Positions 21,402 through 30,527 of a DNA stretch of 64,000 bases are shown piece after piece. The notes beneath the pieces were generated by a model. The model did no database searches, was not told the origin of the DNA, and saw only the letters and a program-made list of their open reading frames with translations. The position numbers were made by a program, and so were the translations under genes. This DNA is from Gemmatimonadaceae bacterium. Lineage in GTDB: Bacteria; Gemmatimonadota; Gemmatimonadetes; Gemmatimonadales; Gemmatimonadaceae. The stretch covers positions 2,511,192-2,575,191 of the forward strand of contig JAHBVT010000001.1 of the NCBI GenBank assembly GCA_019637355.1, read 5' to 3'. How positions within the stretch are numbered: the stretch's first letter is position 1; each line of letters begins with the position of its first letter.

Positions 21402-24176
21402 CTATCGAGAACCAATCAACCCATTGAACACGAGCTTAAACGTCCCCGCCGGCTGCGCCCTAAACAGCGCCTCCGGCCCAATGAGTCGCACCGTGCCACG
21501 CCCCACGCGGGCATCAGCGGCGGCCACACCACCCTCGAGATACGTCTCCCCCCACGCCCAGCCGCTGCGCAGCGAGTTCGGCGTGTCGAACCACATAATC
21601 GGCGTGATTCCCTTCTGCAGCGCGTACGGCGCGAGGCGGAACACCGGCGAGTTGTCGAACATCACAATCGCGCGCGGCGTCATCCCGCGGCCCGCGGCCG
21701 TGGTCGTGTCCACCGCTACTTCGAGCAGCGAGCCCGGCACGTAGAACTTCTCTCTGCCCAGCCCCTGCTCCTCGCCCGTGGGCATCCGCTCCACGAGATG
21801 GTTGCTCAGCGGCAGACCCAGATGCTGCGCCAGGTTCGTCGAGCTGCCGATCGTGATCACCATTCCGCCGTTCTCGGCGAAGCGCTTGATCTGCGGGATC
21901 GTGCGCTCGGCGGTCACGCTGCCCAGCCAGCGGCGATACTCGGCCGGGATGCTGGCCGTGTCCATCGCGCCGCCGCCGCCGAAGCCGCCGCCCCCACCGC
22001 CACCGCCGGCGCGAAGCGCCGGGATCGCACCGTCCACGAAGACCAGCGCGTCGTACTTGCTGTTCAGGTTGCCCGCGTCGAGTTCCTGCGGGAACACCAC
22101 CGTGAACGGGAACTCGTACTGCTCCAGCAGCCAGCGCGTCCAGCCGCTCGGCATCGAGCCGCCGTAACGGTCCCAGAGGCCGATGCGCATCGGACGCACG
22201 GCCGTCGCGCCGCTGGCGTTGCCCGCCGCGAACGAGAGGCCGAGTTCCTGCGCCGCGCGCTGCACGATCGGACGGCTCGTGCCCGTCGCCGGGATGATCC
22301 AGGTGCCGTCGCCGCGGCGCAGCACCTGCGCGTTGGCCTTGAGCAGGCGGTTCACGACGATGAACGCGTCGTTGTGGGCCGCCGAGAGCGCCCAGGTATT
22401 GCCGCCGGCCACCGTGCCGGGCGCGGGACGCAGGCGGTTGGTCGGCGCGATCTTCTCGAACGGTCCGTCGAGCGCGTCGAGCACGCGGTCGTACTGCACG
22501 CCCATCTGCATCGCCAGCGTCCAGCCGGCGTTGTCGTAGGGCGGCGTCGGCGGGCCACCCGGCACGCGGAAGTCATTCGGGTGATCCTGCGGCTCGAACA
22601 TATCCAGCACGTGGGCGCCGAAGGCCTGGCCCACCTTCACCACATACGAGCCGGCGGGGTACTGCTTGCCGCCGTGCGAGAACGCCGCCGTCGCGCGATG
22701 CACGTCCACGCCCGCCTTCTGCAGCGCGACGAGGAAGCGCACTGCCGTCGGGAAGTCCCGCTGGTTGCTCGGCAGGATGTAGGCGCGCGGGTCGCGGTTC
22801 TCCCGCGTCTTCATCGACGCCATCATCTCCTGCGCCGCGGCACCGGTGCGCTGCATCGCCGCGTTGCCGAAGCCGCCGAGGAAGGCCATCGGGTTGTCCG
22901 CCTGCTGCTGGGCGCGGCGCGCGCGGTTCTCTTCCTCGATGCGCGCCTGTGCCGCCGCGTTGCGCTTCGGCCAGATCGTCCAGCTGTCGCTGTTGCCCTG
23001 GGCGATGCGGTCGTTGCCCATCTTCCAGATGTTGTACAGGAAGATCTCGCGGTTGCGCGAGACCACGTCCAGCACCGCCTTGTTCGCCGTCACCGAGTAT
23101 TCCACCGACTGGCGGAACTTCCACGGACCCGGGTTCACCGGCAGCGGCTGGTCGGCGCTGCTGATCTGCCGGTTGGCGATGAACGGGATCTCGATCGGCG
23201 TCGGGTTGCCGATCGTCTCCGTGAGCAGGCCGATCATATTATGGAAGTACACCGTCGTGCGCAGGCCGCCGTTCCACCAGGTGGAGTAGCCGGCGCCGAG
23301 TCGCATCACCACGCCGCCCTTTTCTTCCTGCACGAAGCGGTGGTGCATCGCGCCGCCGACCACGTCGAGGCCGGTGCGGATCAGCGGGTGGATGTTGAAG
23401 TTCATCGGGTCGCGGAACGGCGGCGCGAACATCACCGTGCCCGCCGGGCCCGTCTGGTGGTGGTTGTACATCACCTGCGGATACCACTCCGTGTACAGCA
23501 CGCGGTTCATATTCTCGGACTCCGGCATCGCCGCGAGGTAGAAGTCGCGGTTGTTGTCGTGGCCGATGTACTTCTGGTAGAGCCGCGGCACGCCGCCCGT
23601 GCTGCGACGGCGCTGGTCCGGGTTGCGCATATACCAATCGCTGACGAGTTCCATCCCGTCCGGATTGGCGTGCACCATCACGATGATCAGGTCGTTGAGG
23701 AAGCGCAGCGTCTCCTCGTCCGTGCCGCTGACCAACTGCCAGTTGGTCTCGATCAGTTGCTGCGCGCCGAGCACTTCCGTGGCGTGCAGGCCGCCGTCAA
23801 TCCAGACGATGCCCTTGCCCTCGCGCGCCAGGCGGCGGGCCTCCGCCTCGCTCACGCCCTCGGCGCGGGCCAAGCGCTCCGCGATCTGCCGGTAGCGCTC
23901 GCGGTTGCGGAGGTTCTCCGGGCTCGAGACGATCGCCATAATCTGCGGTCGGCCCTCGGCCGTCGTGCCGATCGTGTCGAGGATCATCCGGTCCGACTCG
24001 TTGGCGAGGCGGATCCAGTATTCGTGGAACTTGCTGTAGTTCGGCAGCACGTAATCGGCGCCGATCTGGTGGCCGAAGAACTGCTCCGGTGAGGTCAGCC
24101 GCGGCTGCTGGGCGGCGAGCGGGAGGGCGGCGAGCGCGGAAAGCGTCAGCGCGTGGCGCAGGAAGCGCAGGGACAT
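21402..24176 (-). CDS. Secreted M14-family zinc carboxypeptidase
   Basis: The protein has 924 residues with a signal peptide (LTLSALAALPLAAQQ). The M14 domain lies in residues of about 40-380. H131 and E134 in GGLHATEVLGAQQ are two zinc ligands, and YNHHQTGPAG provides the third histidine region. VMVHANPDGMELV and IGHDNNRDFYL are substrate-binding segments. The remainder is a long beta-rich extension with a run of about 13 glycines and alanines near residue 720. It probably digests peptides outside the cytoplasm. It is divergent from the M24 peptidase at 24357. Confidence 0.93.
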   Translation of the reverse strand: MSLRFLRHALTLSALAALPLAAQQPRLTSPEQFFGHQIGADYVLPNYSKFHEYWIRLANESDRMILDTIGTTAEGRPQIMAIVSSPENLRNRERYRQIAERLARAEGVSEAEARRLAREGKGIVWIDGGLHATEVLGAQQLIETNWQLVSGTDEETLRFLNDLIIVMVHANPDGMELVSDWYMRNPDQRRRSTGGVPRLYQKYIGHDNNRDFYLAAMPESENMNRVLYTEWYPQVMYNHHQTGPAGTVMFAPPFRDPMNFNIHPLIRTGLDVVGGAMHHRFVQEEKGGVVMRLGAGYSTWWNGGLRTTVYFHNMIGLLTETIGNPTPIEIPFIANRQISSADQPLPVNPGPWKFRQSVEYSVTANKAVLDVVSRNREIFLYNIWKMGNDRIAQGNSDSWTIWPKRNAAAQARIEEENRARRAQQQADNPMAFLGGFGNAAMQRTGAAAQEMMASMKTRENRDPRAYILPSNQRDFPTAVRFLVALQKAGVDVHRATAAFSHGGKQYPAGSYVVKVGQAFGAHVLDMFEPQDHPNDFRVPGGPPTPPYDNAGWTLAMQMGVQYDRVLDALDGPFEKIAPTNRLRPAPGTVAGGNTWALSAAHNDAFIVVNRLLKANAQVLRRGDGTWIIPATGTSRPIVQRAAQELGLSFAAGNASGATAVRPMRIGLWDRYGGSMPSGWTRWLLEQYEFPFTVVFPQELDAGNLNSKYDALVFVDGAIPALRAGGGGGGGGFGGGGAMDTASIPAEYRRWLGSVTAERTIPQIKRFAENGGMVITIGSSTNLAQHLGLPLSNHLVERMPTGEEQGLGREKFYVPGSLLEVAVDTTTAAGRGMTPRAIVMFDNSPVFRLAPYALQKGITPIMWFDTPNSLRSGWAWGETYLEGGVAAADARVGRGTVRLIGPEALFRAQPAGTFKLVFNGLIGSR

Positions 24177-24356
24177 CGCGTACGACTCCAGGTGGGAGTG
24201 AAGGTCAGCCCTAAGCTACGCGGCTACGGCGGCCGGCGTTGGGGAGCGTGGGCAACCTCCCGGCCCTCCGGGACGGTCGGGACGCTGGGAGCTGTTGGTA
24301 CTGGGCAGTTTGCGGCTGGGGTATACAGATTGCTGGTGTCCCGAACCCACTCCGGA

Positions 24357-25829
24357 ATGCCGCGCCGCCTCGTCACTGCCTTTTTCGCACTGTTCCTCGC
24401 CCTCCCCTTGGGGGCGCAGATTGCCCAGCGCGAGTACGCCGAGCGCCGCGAGGCCCTGCTCGAGCGCCTCAACGACGGCGCCATCCTCGTGCTCGGCGCG
24501 CCAGAGGCCGCGCACGATTACCTGCCCTGGTCGCAGTCGCGGCCCTTTCTATATCTGACCGGCTTCGCCGAACCCGACGCCGCGCTGCTGCTCGCGCGTG
24601 TCGATGGCAGCCTGCGCGCCACCCTCTTCGTGACCCCGCGCGATCCCGCGCAGGAGGTGTGGAGCGGCATCCGGCTCGGCGTGGAGGGCGTGCGCCCGCG
24701 GACCGGGATGCAGGGCCGCAACGTCGCCGAGCTCAGGAGCGTGCTCGACTCCGTGCTGCGCAGCGACTCGCAGCTCTGGATCGTCGGCGACTTTAGCGGT
24801 GGCCCCACTTCCCTCTCTCCGCACGAGCAGTTCGCCAACGCCCTGCGCGCCGCGCATCCCACGCGGCGCATCACCGACGGCACCGGCGCCGTCGCGTCCC
24901 TGCGCGGGAAGAAGAGCGCTGCTGAGTTCGAGCGTCTGCGTATCGCCGCCGAGATCAGCGCGCGCGGGCATCTCGCCGCCATCGCGCTCGCCCAGCCCGG
25001 CGTCGGCGAGTGGGAGCTCGAGGCCGCCGCCGCTGCCGTGTGGCGTCGCGAGTCCGGCGACTTGCCTGGCTACCTGCCCATCGTCGGCAGCGGGCCCAAC
25101 TCCACCGTGCTCCATTACAACGCCAACAGCCGCATCGCGCAGGCCGGCGACGTCATCGTGATGGATATGGCCACCAACTTCGATGGCTACGCCGCCGACA
25201 TCACCCGCACCATACCCGTCAGCGGCCGGTTCACCGCCGCGCAGCGCGAGATCTACGATGTCGTGCTCGCCGCGCAAAAGGCCGCCGAGTCCATCGTCGC
25301 GCCAGGTGCGCGTGCGCAGGCGATGACTGCGGCTGCCAACGACGCGCTCGCCCGCGGCCTCAGCCGCCTCGGCCTCATCGATTCACCTACTGCCACCTAC
25401 GACTGCGGCAGTGAGGCCCGTCCGCGCCGCTGCCCTCAGCTCAGCCTCTTCTATATGCACGGACTCGGCCACGGCATCGGCCTCGACGTGCACGATCCTG
25501 ACCAGTACTACGAGACCGGTGTCATCCAGGTCGGCAGCGCGTTCACCATCGAGCCTGGCGTGTATGTGCGCAGCGTGCTGCCCGAGATCCTCCCCCGCAC
25601 GCCTGACAACCGCGCGTACCTCGCGCGCATCGCGCCCGCGTTGCAGCGATATGGTGGCATCGGTGTGCGCATCGAAGATGACTATCTCGTGACTGCGCAG
25701 GGGGTTGAGCGGCCGTCGGCCATCGTGCCGCGGGAGGCCGACGAGATCGAGCGGCTGATGCAGGCTCCGCGGACGCCGCGGGATGCGGAGGCAGCGGCGC
25801 GGGTGCAGCGGTATCGGGGGGCGCCGTAG
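24357..25829 (+). CDS. Secreted Xaa-Pro aminopeptidase (M24B)
   Basis: This 490-residue protein has a signal peptide (LVTAFFALFLALPLGAQ), an N-terminal creatinase-like domain and a C-terminal pita-bread fold. All metal ligands are visible: the two aspartates in VIVMDMATNFDGYAADITRT, the histidine in HGLGHGIGLDVHD, and glutamates in TIEPGVY and GVRIEDDY. It would release N-terminal residues before proline. The start at 24357 is chosen for its signal peptide. Together with the divergent M14 enzyme it suggests extracytoplasmic peptide scavenging. A strong terminator follows. Confidence 0.94.
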   Translation: MPRRLVTAFFALFLALPLGAQIAQREYAERREALLERLNDGAILVLGAPEAAHDYLPWSQSRPFLYLTGFAEPDAALLLARVDGSLRATLFVTPRDPAQEVWSGIRLGVEGVRPRTGMQGRNVAELRSVLDSVLRSDSQLWIVGDFSGGPTSLSPHEQFANALRAAHPTRRITDGTGAVASLRGKKSAAEFERLRIAAEISARGHLAAIALAQPGVGEWELEAAAAAVWRRESGDLPGYLPIVGSGPNSTVLHYNANSRIAQAGDVIVMDMATNFDGYAADITRTIPVSGRFTAAQREIYDVVLAAQKAAESIVAPGARAQAMTAAANDALARGLSRLGLIDSPTATYDCGSEARPRRCPQLSLFYMHGLGHGIGLDVHDPDQYYETGVIQVGSAFTIEPGVYVRSVLPEILPRTPDNRAYLARIAPALQRYGGIGVRIEDDYLVTAQGVERPSAIVPREADEIERLMQAPRTPRDAEAAARVQRYRGAP

Positions 25830-25893
25830 CCGTCGCGAGGGGCGCCAGGCGTCGATTGGCGGCTTGTGTGTCGATTCGGCTGGAAGCAGGAAG

Positions 25894-25923
25894 GGGCGCG
25901 GCCTGATGGTCCGCGCCCTTTTT
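25894..25923 (+). terminator. Rho-independent terminator
   Basis: GGGCGCGG at 25894-25901 pairs with CCGCGCCC at 25911-25918 across a 9-base loop, followed by five T residues. It ends the M24 peptidase transcript and insulates the cassette array to the right. Confidence 0.9.
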
Positions 25924-26164
25924 CTCGGCTGACGAGGTCGCGCGATGTGGATGGATTAGTGCGAGTTGCCTGCAGCATAATTCCGTAACATAGCCGGACC
26001 CGCTATAGCCTAGGTGTGTGGCAGAAGTCGTGCTTGCGCAGGGGGTTAGCGTGAAGTGAGGTTTGGGATAGTGTGAGTTCCCTGCAAGGATAGTCGGCGG
26101 AATAGTCAGGGGACTCTGTGTTCGTTTTTCGTATAATCCACGTTATCCGGAGTGAGATACATCA
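25924..26164. other. Left boundary region of the cassette array, no gene
   Basis: No open frame of interest and no integrase are present. Two related direct repeats, TAGTGCGAGTTGCCTGCAGC (near 25958) and TAGTGTGAGTTCCCTGCAAG (26068-26087), lie about 110 bases apart. A candidate attI-type core with a TATAAT box closes the region. Confidence 0.6.
26132..26148 (+). promoter_or_regulatory. Candidate attI-type core site with overlapping promoter -10 box
   Basis: TATAAT at 26132-26137 is followed at once by CAC-less core GTTATCC at 26142-26148, the same GTTAT core that ends every attC. The bases to the left lack the GCAGCAGAAGC arm of attC, so this looks like an attI or its remnant. Only a weak -35 (GGGACT at 26110-26115) can be proposed. 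Confidence 0.45.
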
Positions 26165-26770
26165 GTGAGTAACGAAGATCTCGGGCGGCGCGCGCTCGGC
26201 CTCTTGCTCGCGCTCAACGGCGCGATGTTCGTGGTGGAGGTCGTCAGCGGCTGGCGCGCCGAGTCCATGGGGCTGATCGCCGACGGCCTCGATATGGGCG
26301 CCGACGCCGCCGTCTATCTGCTCGCCCTGCTCGCCATCGGCGCCGCGGAATCCCAGAAGCTGAGTGCCGCGCGCTTCGCCGGTCGGGTGCAGCTGGGGCT
26401 CGCCATCCTCGCGATGCTTGAGCTCGGGCGCCGGGCCATCATGGGCAGCGCACCCGAACCGCCGGCGATGATCGGCATCTCGCTCGTCGCACTCGCCGTC
26501 AACGTTGCCTGTCTCGCGCTCCTCCGCCGCCATCGGCACGGGGAGGTGCATCTGCAGGCCGCCTGGATCTTCTCCGCGACCGACGTGCAAGCCAACCTTG
26601 GAGTGCTGCTAGCGGGCGTGCTCGTAGCGCAACTCGACTCCGCTGTGCCAGATCTCGTCATCGGCTTCGTCGTCTGCGGCCTCGTCCTGCGCGGGGCTGT
26701 CCGCATTGGACGGCGCGTGCGCGCGGCCGAGATCGCCGCCGGTCCCGACGCGCTCGTGCGACCCGGATAA
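26165..26770 (+). CDS. Cation diffusion facilitator-like membrane protein (membrane domain only)
   Basis: The 201-residue protein has six hydrophobic segments and CDF features: LGLLLALNGAMFVVEVVSGWRAESMGLIADGLDMGADA carries the DxxxD metal site of helix 2, and LQAAWIFSATDVQANLGVL matches helix 5. The cytoplasmic C-terminal domain of CDF transporters is missing, so it resembles the short cation-transporter family. The GTG start at 26165 lies 17 bases after the candidate attI core. Being first in the array, it would be the cassette best expressed from an array promoter. Its stop is the TAA of attC1. Confidence 0.8.
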   Translation: MSNEDLGRRALGLLLALNGAMFVVEVVSGWRAESMGLIADGLDMGADAAVYLLALLAIGAAESQKLSAARFAGRVQLGLAILAMLELGRRAIMGSAPEPPAMIGISLVALAVNVACLALLRRHRHGEVHLQAAWIFSATDVQANLGVLLAGVLVAQLDSAVPDLVIGFVVCGLVLRGAVRIGRRVRAAEIAAGPDALVRPG

Positions 26771-26902
26771 CGACGCTTGCTGCTGATGAACGCGGTGCGG
26801 ATGCAGTGGTGGGGCGGCCGCCTTGTGGAGCATGGGACGGCCTAGCGGCCGCCCCACCACTGCTTTCTATTGAAGCGTTCACAGCAGAAGCCCACGTTAT
26901 GC
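26765..26902 (+). repeat. attC1
   Basis: R'' GGATAAC to R' GTTATGC. The central arm is a long palindrome around TAGCGGCCGCCCCACCACTGC. The TAA at 26768-26770 ends the transporter gene. Confidence 0.92.
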
Positions 26903-27082
26903 GGAAGCTCCAGCGGGCAGGCAGCTTCCGCCGCGCCCTGCCGCAGATCAGGCGCAGGGGCGCGGGTCCAACGAACTTCTTTGGTTTGGCTGTCGTGCGT
27001 GCTCATAGCGCAGTGCGCGCCCGCTGCGACTGCGGTCCGCGTCGTCGCACGGCGCCGAATCGCGGCGCAGCCGAAAGGCTCC
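26903..27082 (+). repeat. Noncoding cassette, family C copy 1
   Basis: These 180 bases contain no convincing gene. They begin with GCGGAAGCT and AGCTTCCGC as perfect hairpin arms and share GCAGATCAGGCGCAGGGG and CGGGTCCAACG with the cassette content at 59799-59977, which is one base shorter. Confidence 0.7.
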
Positions 27083-27200
27083 GCATAACGCCGCTTGCTG
27101 CCGATGGCCGCAGCTAGGGATGGCCTGGGCCGAAGCGGCCTAGCGGCCGCAGGGCCCAGGCCTCTTATTGGAGCGTCCACAGCAGAAGCACACGTTATGG
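27083..27200 (+). repeat. attC2
   Basis: R'' GCATAAC to R' GTTATGG, with the short central arm GGCCTGGGCC...GGCCCAGGCC that recurs in attC25, 26, 28 and 29. Confidence 0.92.
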
Positions 27201-27218
27201 CGACTACCTGACGAATAG

Positions 27219-27734
27219 ATGAAGTTCACTCCAGCGCAGGTAGCCAAGACATGGAATCGCGTCATGGAGAGTTCGCCGAAGGAGTGGGCGAAGCTTGAGG
27301 CGCGCTCCGGCCCGTTCCAGGATGAGCTGACGGGCTTCGTGTTGGGGTTCACGTATCAGCTCAGCGATGACGCACAGGAGCTGGCGCGAGACTGCATGGT
27401 CGCGTGCTACGAGATCTACCGCGAGCACTTCCCCGTCATCCGCAAGGCGACGGATGAGCAGATCATGGCGCACTGGCAACGGTGTCGCGCACGCATCGCG
27501 GACGCGGAGGCGCTGACCGATGCGGGGGCGCCGCTGCAGCAAATGTACGGCGGCTCGCCCCAGCCCCTCCTGTTCGAGGCGGTAATCGATGGCCTCCTCC
27601 CGCCCGATCCCGATGAATTGGACGCGGAGGAGGCGTACGCGCTCGACGATGAGGAGTTCTGGGACGTGCTCGCCGTGCTCGACACCGTCATTGCCGTCCT
27701 CGATGAGTGCGCCCAGACGGCTCCTGCGCCATAA
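27219..27734 (+). CDS. Cassette-encoded protein of unknown function
   Basis: The 171-residue protein is soluble and acidic toward the C-terminus (PPDPDELDAEEAYALDDEEFWDVLAVLD). I recognise no family. The N-terminal half looks helical (FTPAQVAKTWNRVMESSPKEWAKL; VACYEIYREHFPVIRKATDEQIMAHW). The gene fills its cassette: it starts 18 bases after attC2 and its stop is the TAA of attC3. Confidence 0.75.
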   Translation: MKFTPAQVAKTWNRVMESSPKEWAKLEARSGPFQDELTGFVLGFTYQLSDDAQELARDCMVACYEIYREHFPVIRKATDEQIMAHWQRCRARIADAEALTDAGAPLQQMYGGSPQPLLFEAVIDGLLPPDPDELDAEEAYALDDEEFWDVLAVLDTVIAVLDECAQTAPAP

Positions 27735-27867
27735 CGACGCTTGCTGCCGACAGCTGCGGGTGCGGAAGCAGTTGTGGGGCGGCCGCCCTGTAGGGCATGG
27801 GACGGCCTAGCGGCCGCCCCACAACTGCGTCTTATTGGAGCAGCTGCAGCAGAAGCACACGTTATCG
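27729..27867 (+). repeat. attC3
   Basis: R'' CCATAAC to R' GTTATCG with the TAGCGGCCGCCCCACAACTGC-type long arm. It supplies the stop codon of the gene at 27219. Confidence 0.92.
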
Positions 27868-28104
27868 CGACTTGTGCCGGGGGACAGGCGATCCGCTGCA
27901 TGCGCGTCGCGGGAAGTGCGTCGTGATCCGCAAGTTCGTCGCCAGTGCTTTGGGGGTCCACGCCGAACGGTTCCGCGCGCGTGTGTCCCGCCAGATGCCG
28001 CGACCTGCGGACGGAGCCTGGCGGACGACCCAGGCCGCTCGACGGGCATGGCTTACGCATCCCGCGCGGTTTGTGCGCTCCGCCGCGCGCGCCGACGACG
28101 CGCG
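27868..28104 (+). repeat. Noncoding cassette, family B copy 1
   Basis: 237 bases, beginning CGACTTGTGCCGGGGGAC and ending in Arg-codon-like GCGCG runs before attC4. Six further copies exist in the window. No frame has a start codon with a ribosome binding site. Confidence 0.75.
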
Positions 28105-28243
28105 CGATAACGACGCTTGCTGCCGACAGCTGCGGCTAGGGAAGCAGTTGTGGGGCGGCCACCCTGTAGGGCATGGGACGGCCTAGCGGCCGCCCCACAA
28201 CTGCATCTTATTGAAGCAGCTGCAGCAGAAGCTCACGTTATCG
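28105..28243 (+). repeat. attC4
   Basis: R'' CGATAAC to R' GTTATCG, long-arm type; almost identical to attC5 and attC6. Confidence 0.92.
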
Positions 28244-28480
28244 CGACTCGTGCCGGGGGACAGGCGATCCGCTGCATTCGCGTCGCGGGAAGTGCGTCGT
28301 GATCCGCAAGTTCGTCGCCAGTGCTTTGGGGGTCCGCGCCGAATGGTTCTGCGTGTGAGTGTCCCGCCAGATGCCGCGACCTGCGGACGGAGCCTGGCGG
28401 ATGACCCAGGCCGCTCGACGGGCATGGCTTACGCATCCCGCGCGGTTTGTGCGCTCCGCCGCGCGCGCCGACGACGCGCG
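28244..28480 (+). repeat. Noncoding cassette, family B copy 2
   Basis: 237 bases, nearly identical to copies 1 and 3. Copies 1-3 with their attC sites form a tandem array with a 376-bp period. Confidence 0.75.
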
Positions 28481-28619
28481 CGATAACGACGCTTGCTGCC
28501 GACAGCTGCGGCTAGGGAAGCAGTTGTGGGGCGGCCACCCTGTAGGGCATGGGACGGCCTAGCGGCCGCCCCACAACTGCATCTTATTGAAGCAGCTGCA
28601 GCAGAAGCTCACGTTATCG
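28481..28619 (+). repeat. attC5
   Basis: R'' CGATAAC to R' GTTATCG; 376 bases after attC4 and nearly identical to it. Confidence 0.92.
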
Positions 28620-28856
28620 CGACTTGTGCCGGGGGACAGGCGATCCGCAGCATTCGCGTCGCGGGAAGTGCGTCGTGATCCGCAAGTTCGTCGCCAGTGC
28701 TTTGGGGGTCCGCGCCGAATGGTTCTGCGTGTGAGTGTCCCGCCAGATGCCGCGACCTGCGGACGGAGCCTGGCGGACGACCCAGGCCGCTCGACGGGCA
28801 TGGCTTACGCATCCCGCGCGGTTTGTGCGCTCCGCCGCGCGCGCCGACGACGCGCG
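28620..28856 (+). repeat. Noncoding cassette, family B copy 3
   Basis: 237 bases, differing from copy 2 at only a few positions; a recent duplication. Confidence 0.75.
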
Positions 28857-28995
28857 CGATAACGACGCTTGCTGCCGACAGCTGCGGCTAGGGAAGCAGT
28901 TGTGGGGCGGCCACCCTGTAGGGCATGGGACGGCCTAGCGGCCGCCCCACAACTGCATCTTATTGAAGCAGCTGCAGCAGAAGCTCACGTTATAC
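28857..28995 (+). repeat. attC6
   Basis: R'' CGATAAC to R' GTTATAC. The IS30 element begins about 5 bases after this core site. Confidence 0.92.
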
Positions 28996-29000
28996 GGACT

Positions 29001-30221
29001 GGATTCAAAGGGTCGATGCAACACCTTCATTAGTACTCTCCTTGGAGGTAGTTGCGATGTTCATCCCTAGCCCACACGGCTACACCTGGCAGCAGCGCGC
29101 AGAATTGTGGGCGCGCTACCGTGCCGGTGACTCGGTCCGCGAGATTGCCCGCGACCTCGCGAAGGATCCCGGCGCGCTCCACGGCGTGATTCGCCTGCAG
29201 GGCGGCATCGCGCCGCGCTTGCGTGCGCGATCCGCGTTGGCCCTCTCGCTCGAGGAGCGCGAACTCATCTCGCGCGCACTGGCCGCGGGGCACTCCTATC
29301 GCGCGATCGGTCGCACGCTCGGCCGCGCCGCCTCGACCATCAGTCGTGAAGTGGCGCGACACGGCGGGCGCACCGCGTATCGCGCCGTGCGGGCCGACGA
29401 CGTCGCATGGCAATCCGCGCGTCGGCCGAAGGCGTGCCGACTGGCGTCACGCCCGCGGCTCCGGTATCTCATTGCAGCGAAGCTGAAGCGCAACTGGTCC
29501 CCCGAGCAGATCAGCGGATGGTTGCGCACGACGTACCCTGCTACGCCGGAACTCCACGTGTCGCACGAGACGATCTATCGCTCGCTGTATGTCCAAGCGC
29601 GCGGGGTCTTGAAGAAGGAGCTGATGAAGCACCTGCGCACGCGACGCGTGGCACGGCGCGCGCGCGCGTCCACGCGCAAAGGCCAAGGGCGCGGCCGCAT
29701 CGTCGATGCGATCCCGATCAGCGCGCGCCCCGCGGAGGTGGAGGACCGGGCCGTGCCGGGCCACTGGGAAGGTGACTTGCTCGCGGGCGGCGGGAACACG
29801 CATATCGCGACGCTCGTCGAACGCACGTCGCGCTTCACCATCCTCATCAAGGTCGCGAGCAAGGAACCGGCGAGCGTCGTGCCCGCACTCATCCGCCAGA
29901 TTCGCCGACTCCCGACGCACGTGACGCGCTCGCTCACGTGGGACCGCGGCACCGAGCTCGCCCACCACAAGCGCTTCACCATCGCGACCGGCGTGCAAGT
30001 CTACTTCTGTGATCCCTCGAGTCCGTGGCAGCGCGGCAGCAACGAGAACACGAACGGCCTCCTCCGCCAATACTTCCGCACCGGCGCGAGCCTCGCCAAC
30101 GTTACGCAGCGCGACTTGAATCGCGTCGCCGACCAGCTCAACGGACGCCCGCGCAAGACGCTCCAGTTCCAAACCCCCGCGGCCGTCTTCGACGCCGCTG
30201 TTGCATTGATTGCTTGAATTC
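29001..30221 (+). mobile_element. IS30-family insertion sequence
   Basis: Imperfect terminal inverted repeats of about 23 bp flank the transposase: GATTCAA...GATGCAACA at 29001-29023 and its complement TGTTGCATTGA...TTGAATTC at 30199-30221. No target duplication is obvious. The element lies directly after the attC6 core site. Confidence 0.85.
29057..30217 (+). CDS. IS30-family transposase
   Basis: The 386-residue DDE transposase has an N-terminal helix-turn-helix region (AELWARYRAGDSVREIARDL; YRAIGRTLGRAASTISREVARHG) and an rve-type core. The triad lies in GHWEGDLLAG (D), SLTWDRGTELAHH (D) and GSNENTNGLLRQYF (E), the typical IS30 arrangement. I choose the ATG at 29057 because GGAGG at 29044-29048 is well spaced before it; a TTG at 29042 is in frame upstream. 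It appears intact. Confidence 0.93.
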   Translation: MFIPSPHGYTWQQRAELWARYRAGDSVREIARDLAKDPGALHGVIRLQGGIAPRLRARSALALSLEERELISRALAAGHSYRAIGRTLGRAASTISREVARHGGRTAYRAVRADDVAWQSARRPKACRLASRPRLRYLIAAKLKRNWSPEQISGWLRTTYPATPELHVSHETIYRSLYVQARGVLKKELMKHLRTRRVARRARASTRKGQGRGRIVDAIPISARPAEVEDRAVPGHWEGDLLAGGGNTHIATLVERTSRFTILIKVASKEPASVVPALIRQIRRLPTHVTRSLTWDRGTELAHHKRFTIATGVQVYFCDPSSPWQRGSNENTNGLLRQYFRTGASLANVTQRDLNRVADQLNGRPRKTLQFQTPAAVFDAAVALIA

Positions 30222-30527
30222 ATCGGTCCTTAGGAATCCAAGTGCGCCTCGAGCGGCTTCCGACACCCCGCTCCGCGGCTTGAGTAGGGAACCTGAGCGC
30301 GCACATCCTAAGCGCGCTCAGTGCTCCTCATACCAACTTTCTTTTGTCTCTCTCCGCGCCAGCGCTGGCCGACTCAATGACCTCATAGACGCTACCGACT
30401 CGCACGGAGGCACCTCTTGCAAACAGTCGCATGAGCCTTAGGTGATCTGGCGCTAGAACTCCACTCGGTCATTCTGGGTTTTTGGCATTAACCGCGATCA
30501 CATCAAGCGCGCGGCGCCCAATGCGAA
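30222..30527. other. Gene-free stretch after IS30
   Basis: About 300 bases with no convincing gene. A perfect 10-bp hairpin, CTGAGCGCGC at 30293-30302 and GCGCGCTCAG at 30312-30321, has no T tract. It faces the end of the minus-strand lipoprotein gene. Confidence 0.5.

Noticed and set aside
28244-28486. Arg-rich plus-strand frame (LVPGDRR...RRRRAR) in family B cassettes as a protein gene
   Set aside because: It has no ATG or ribosome binding site, and copies 5 and 7 are out of phase with the attC stop. It is kept as noncoding pending a substitution test.
27868-28995. CRISPR-like regular repetition
   Set aside because: The 376-bp period comes from whole cassettes plus attC sites. There are no short repeats with unique spacers and no cas genes.
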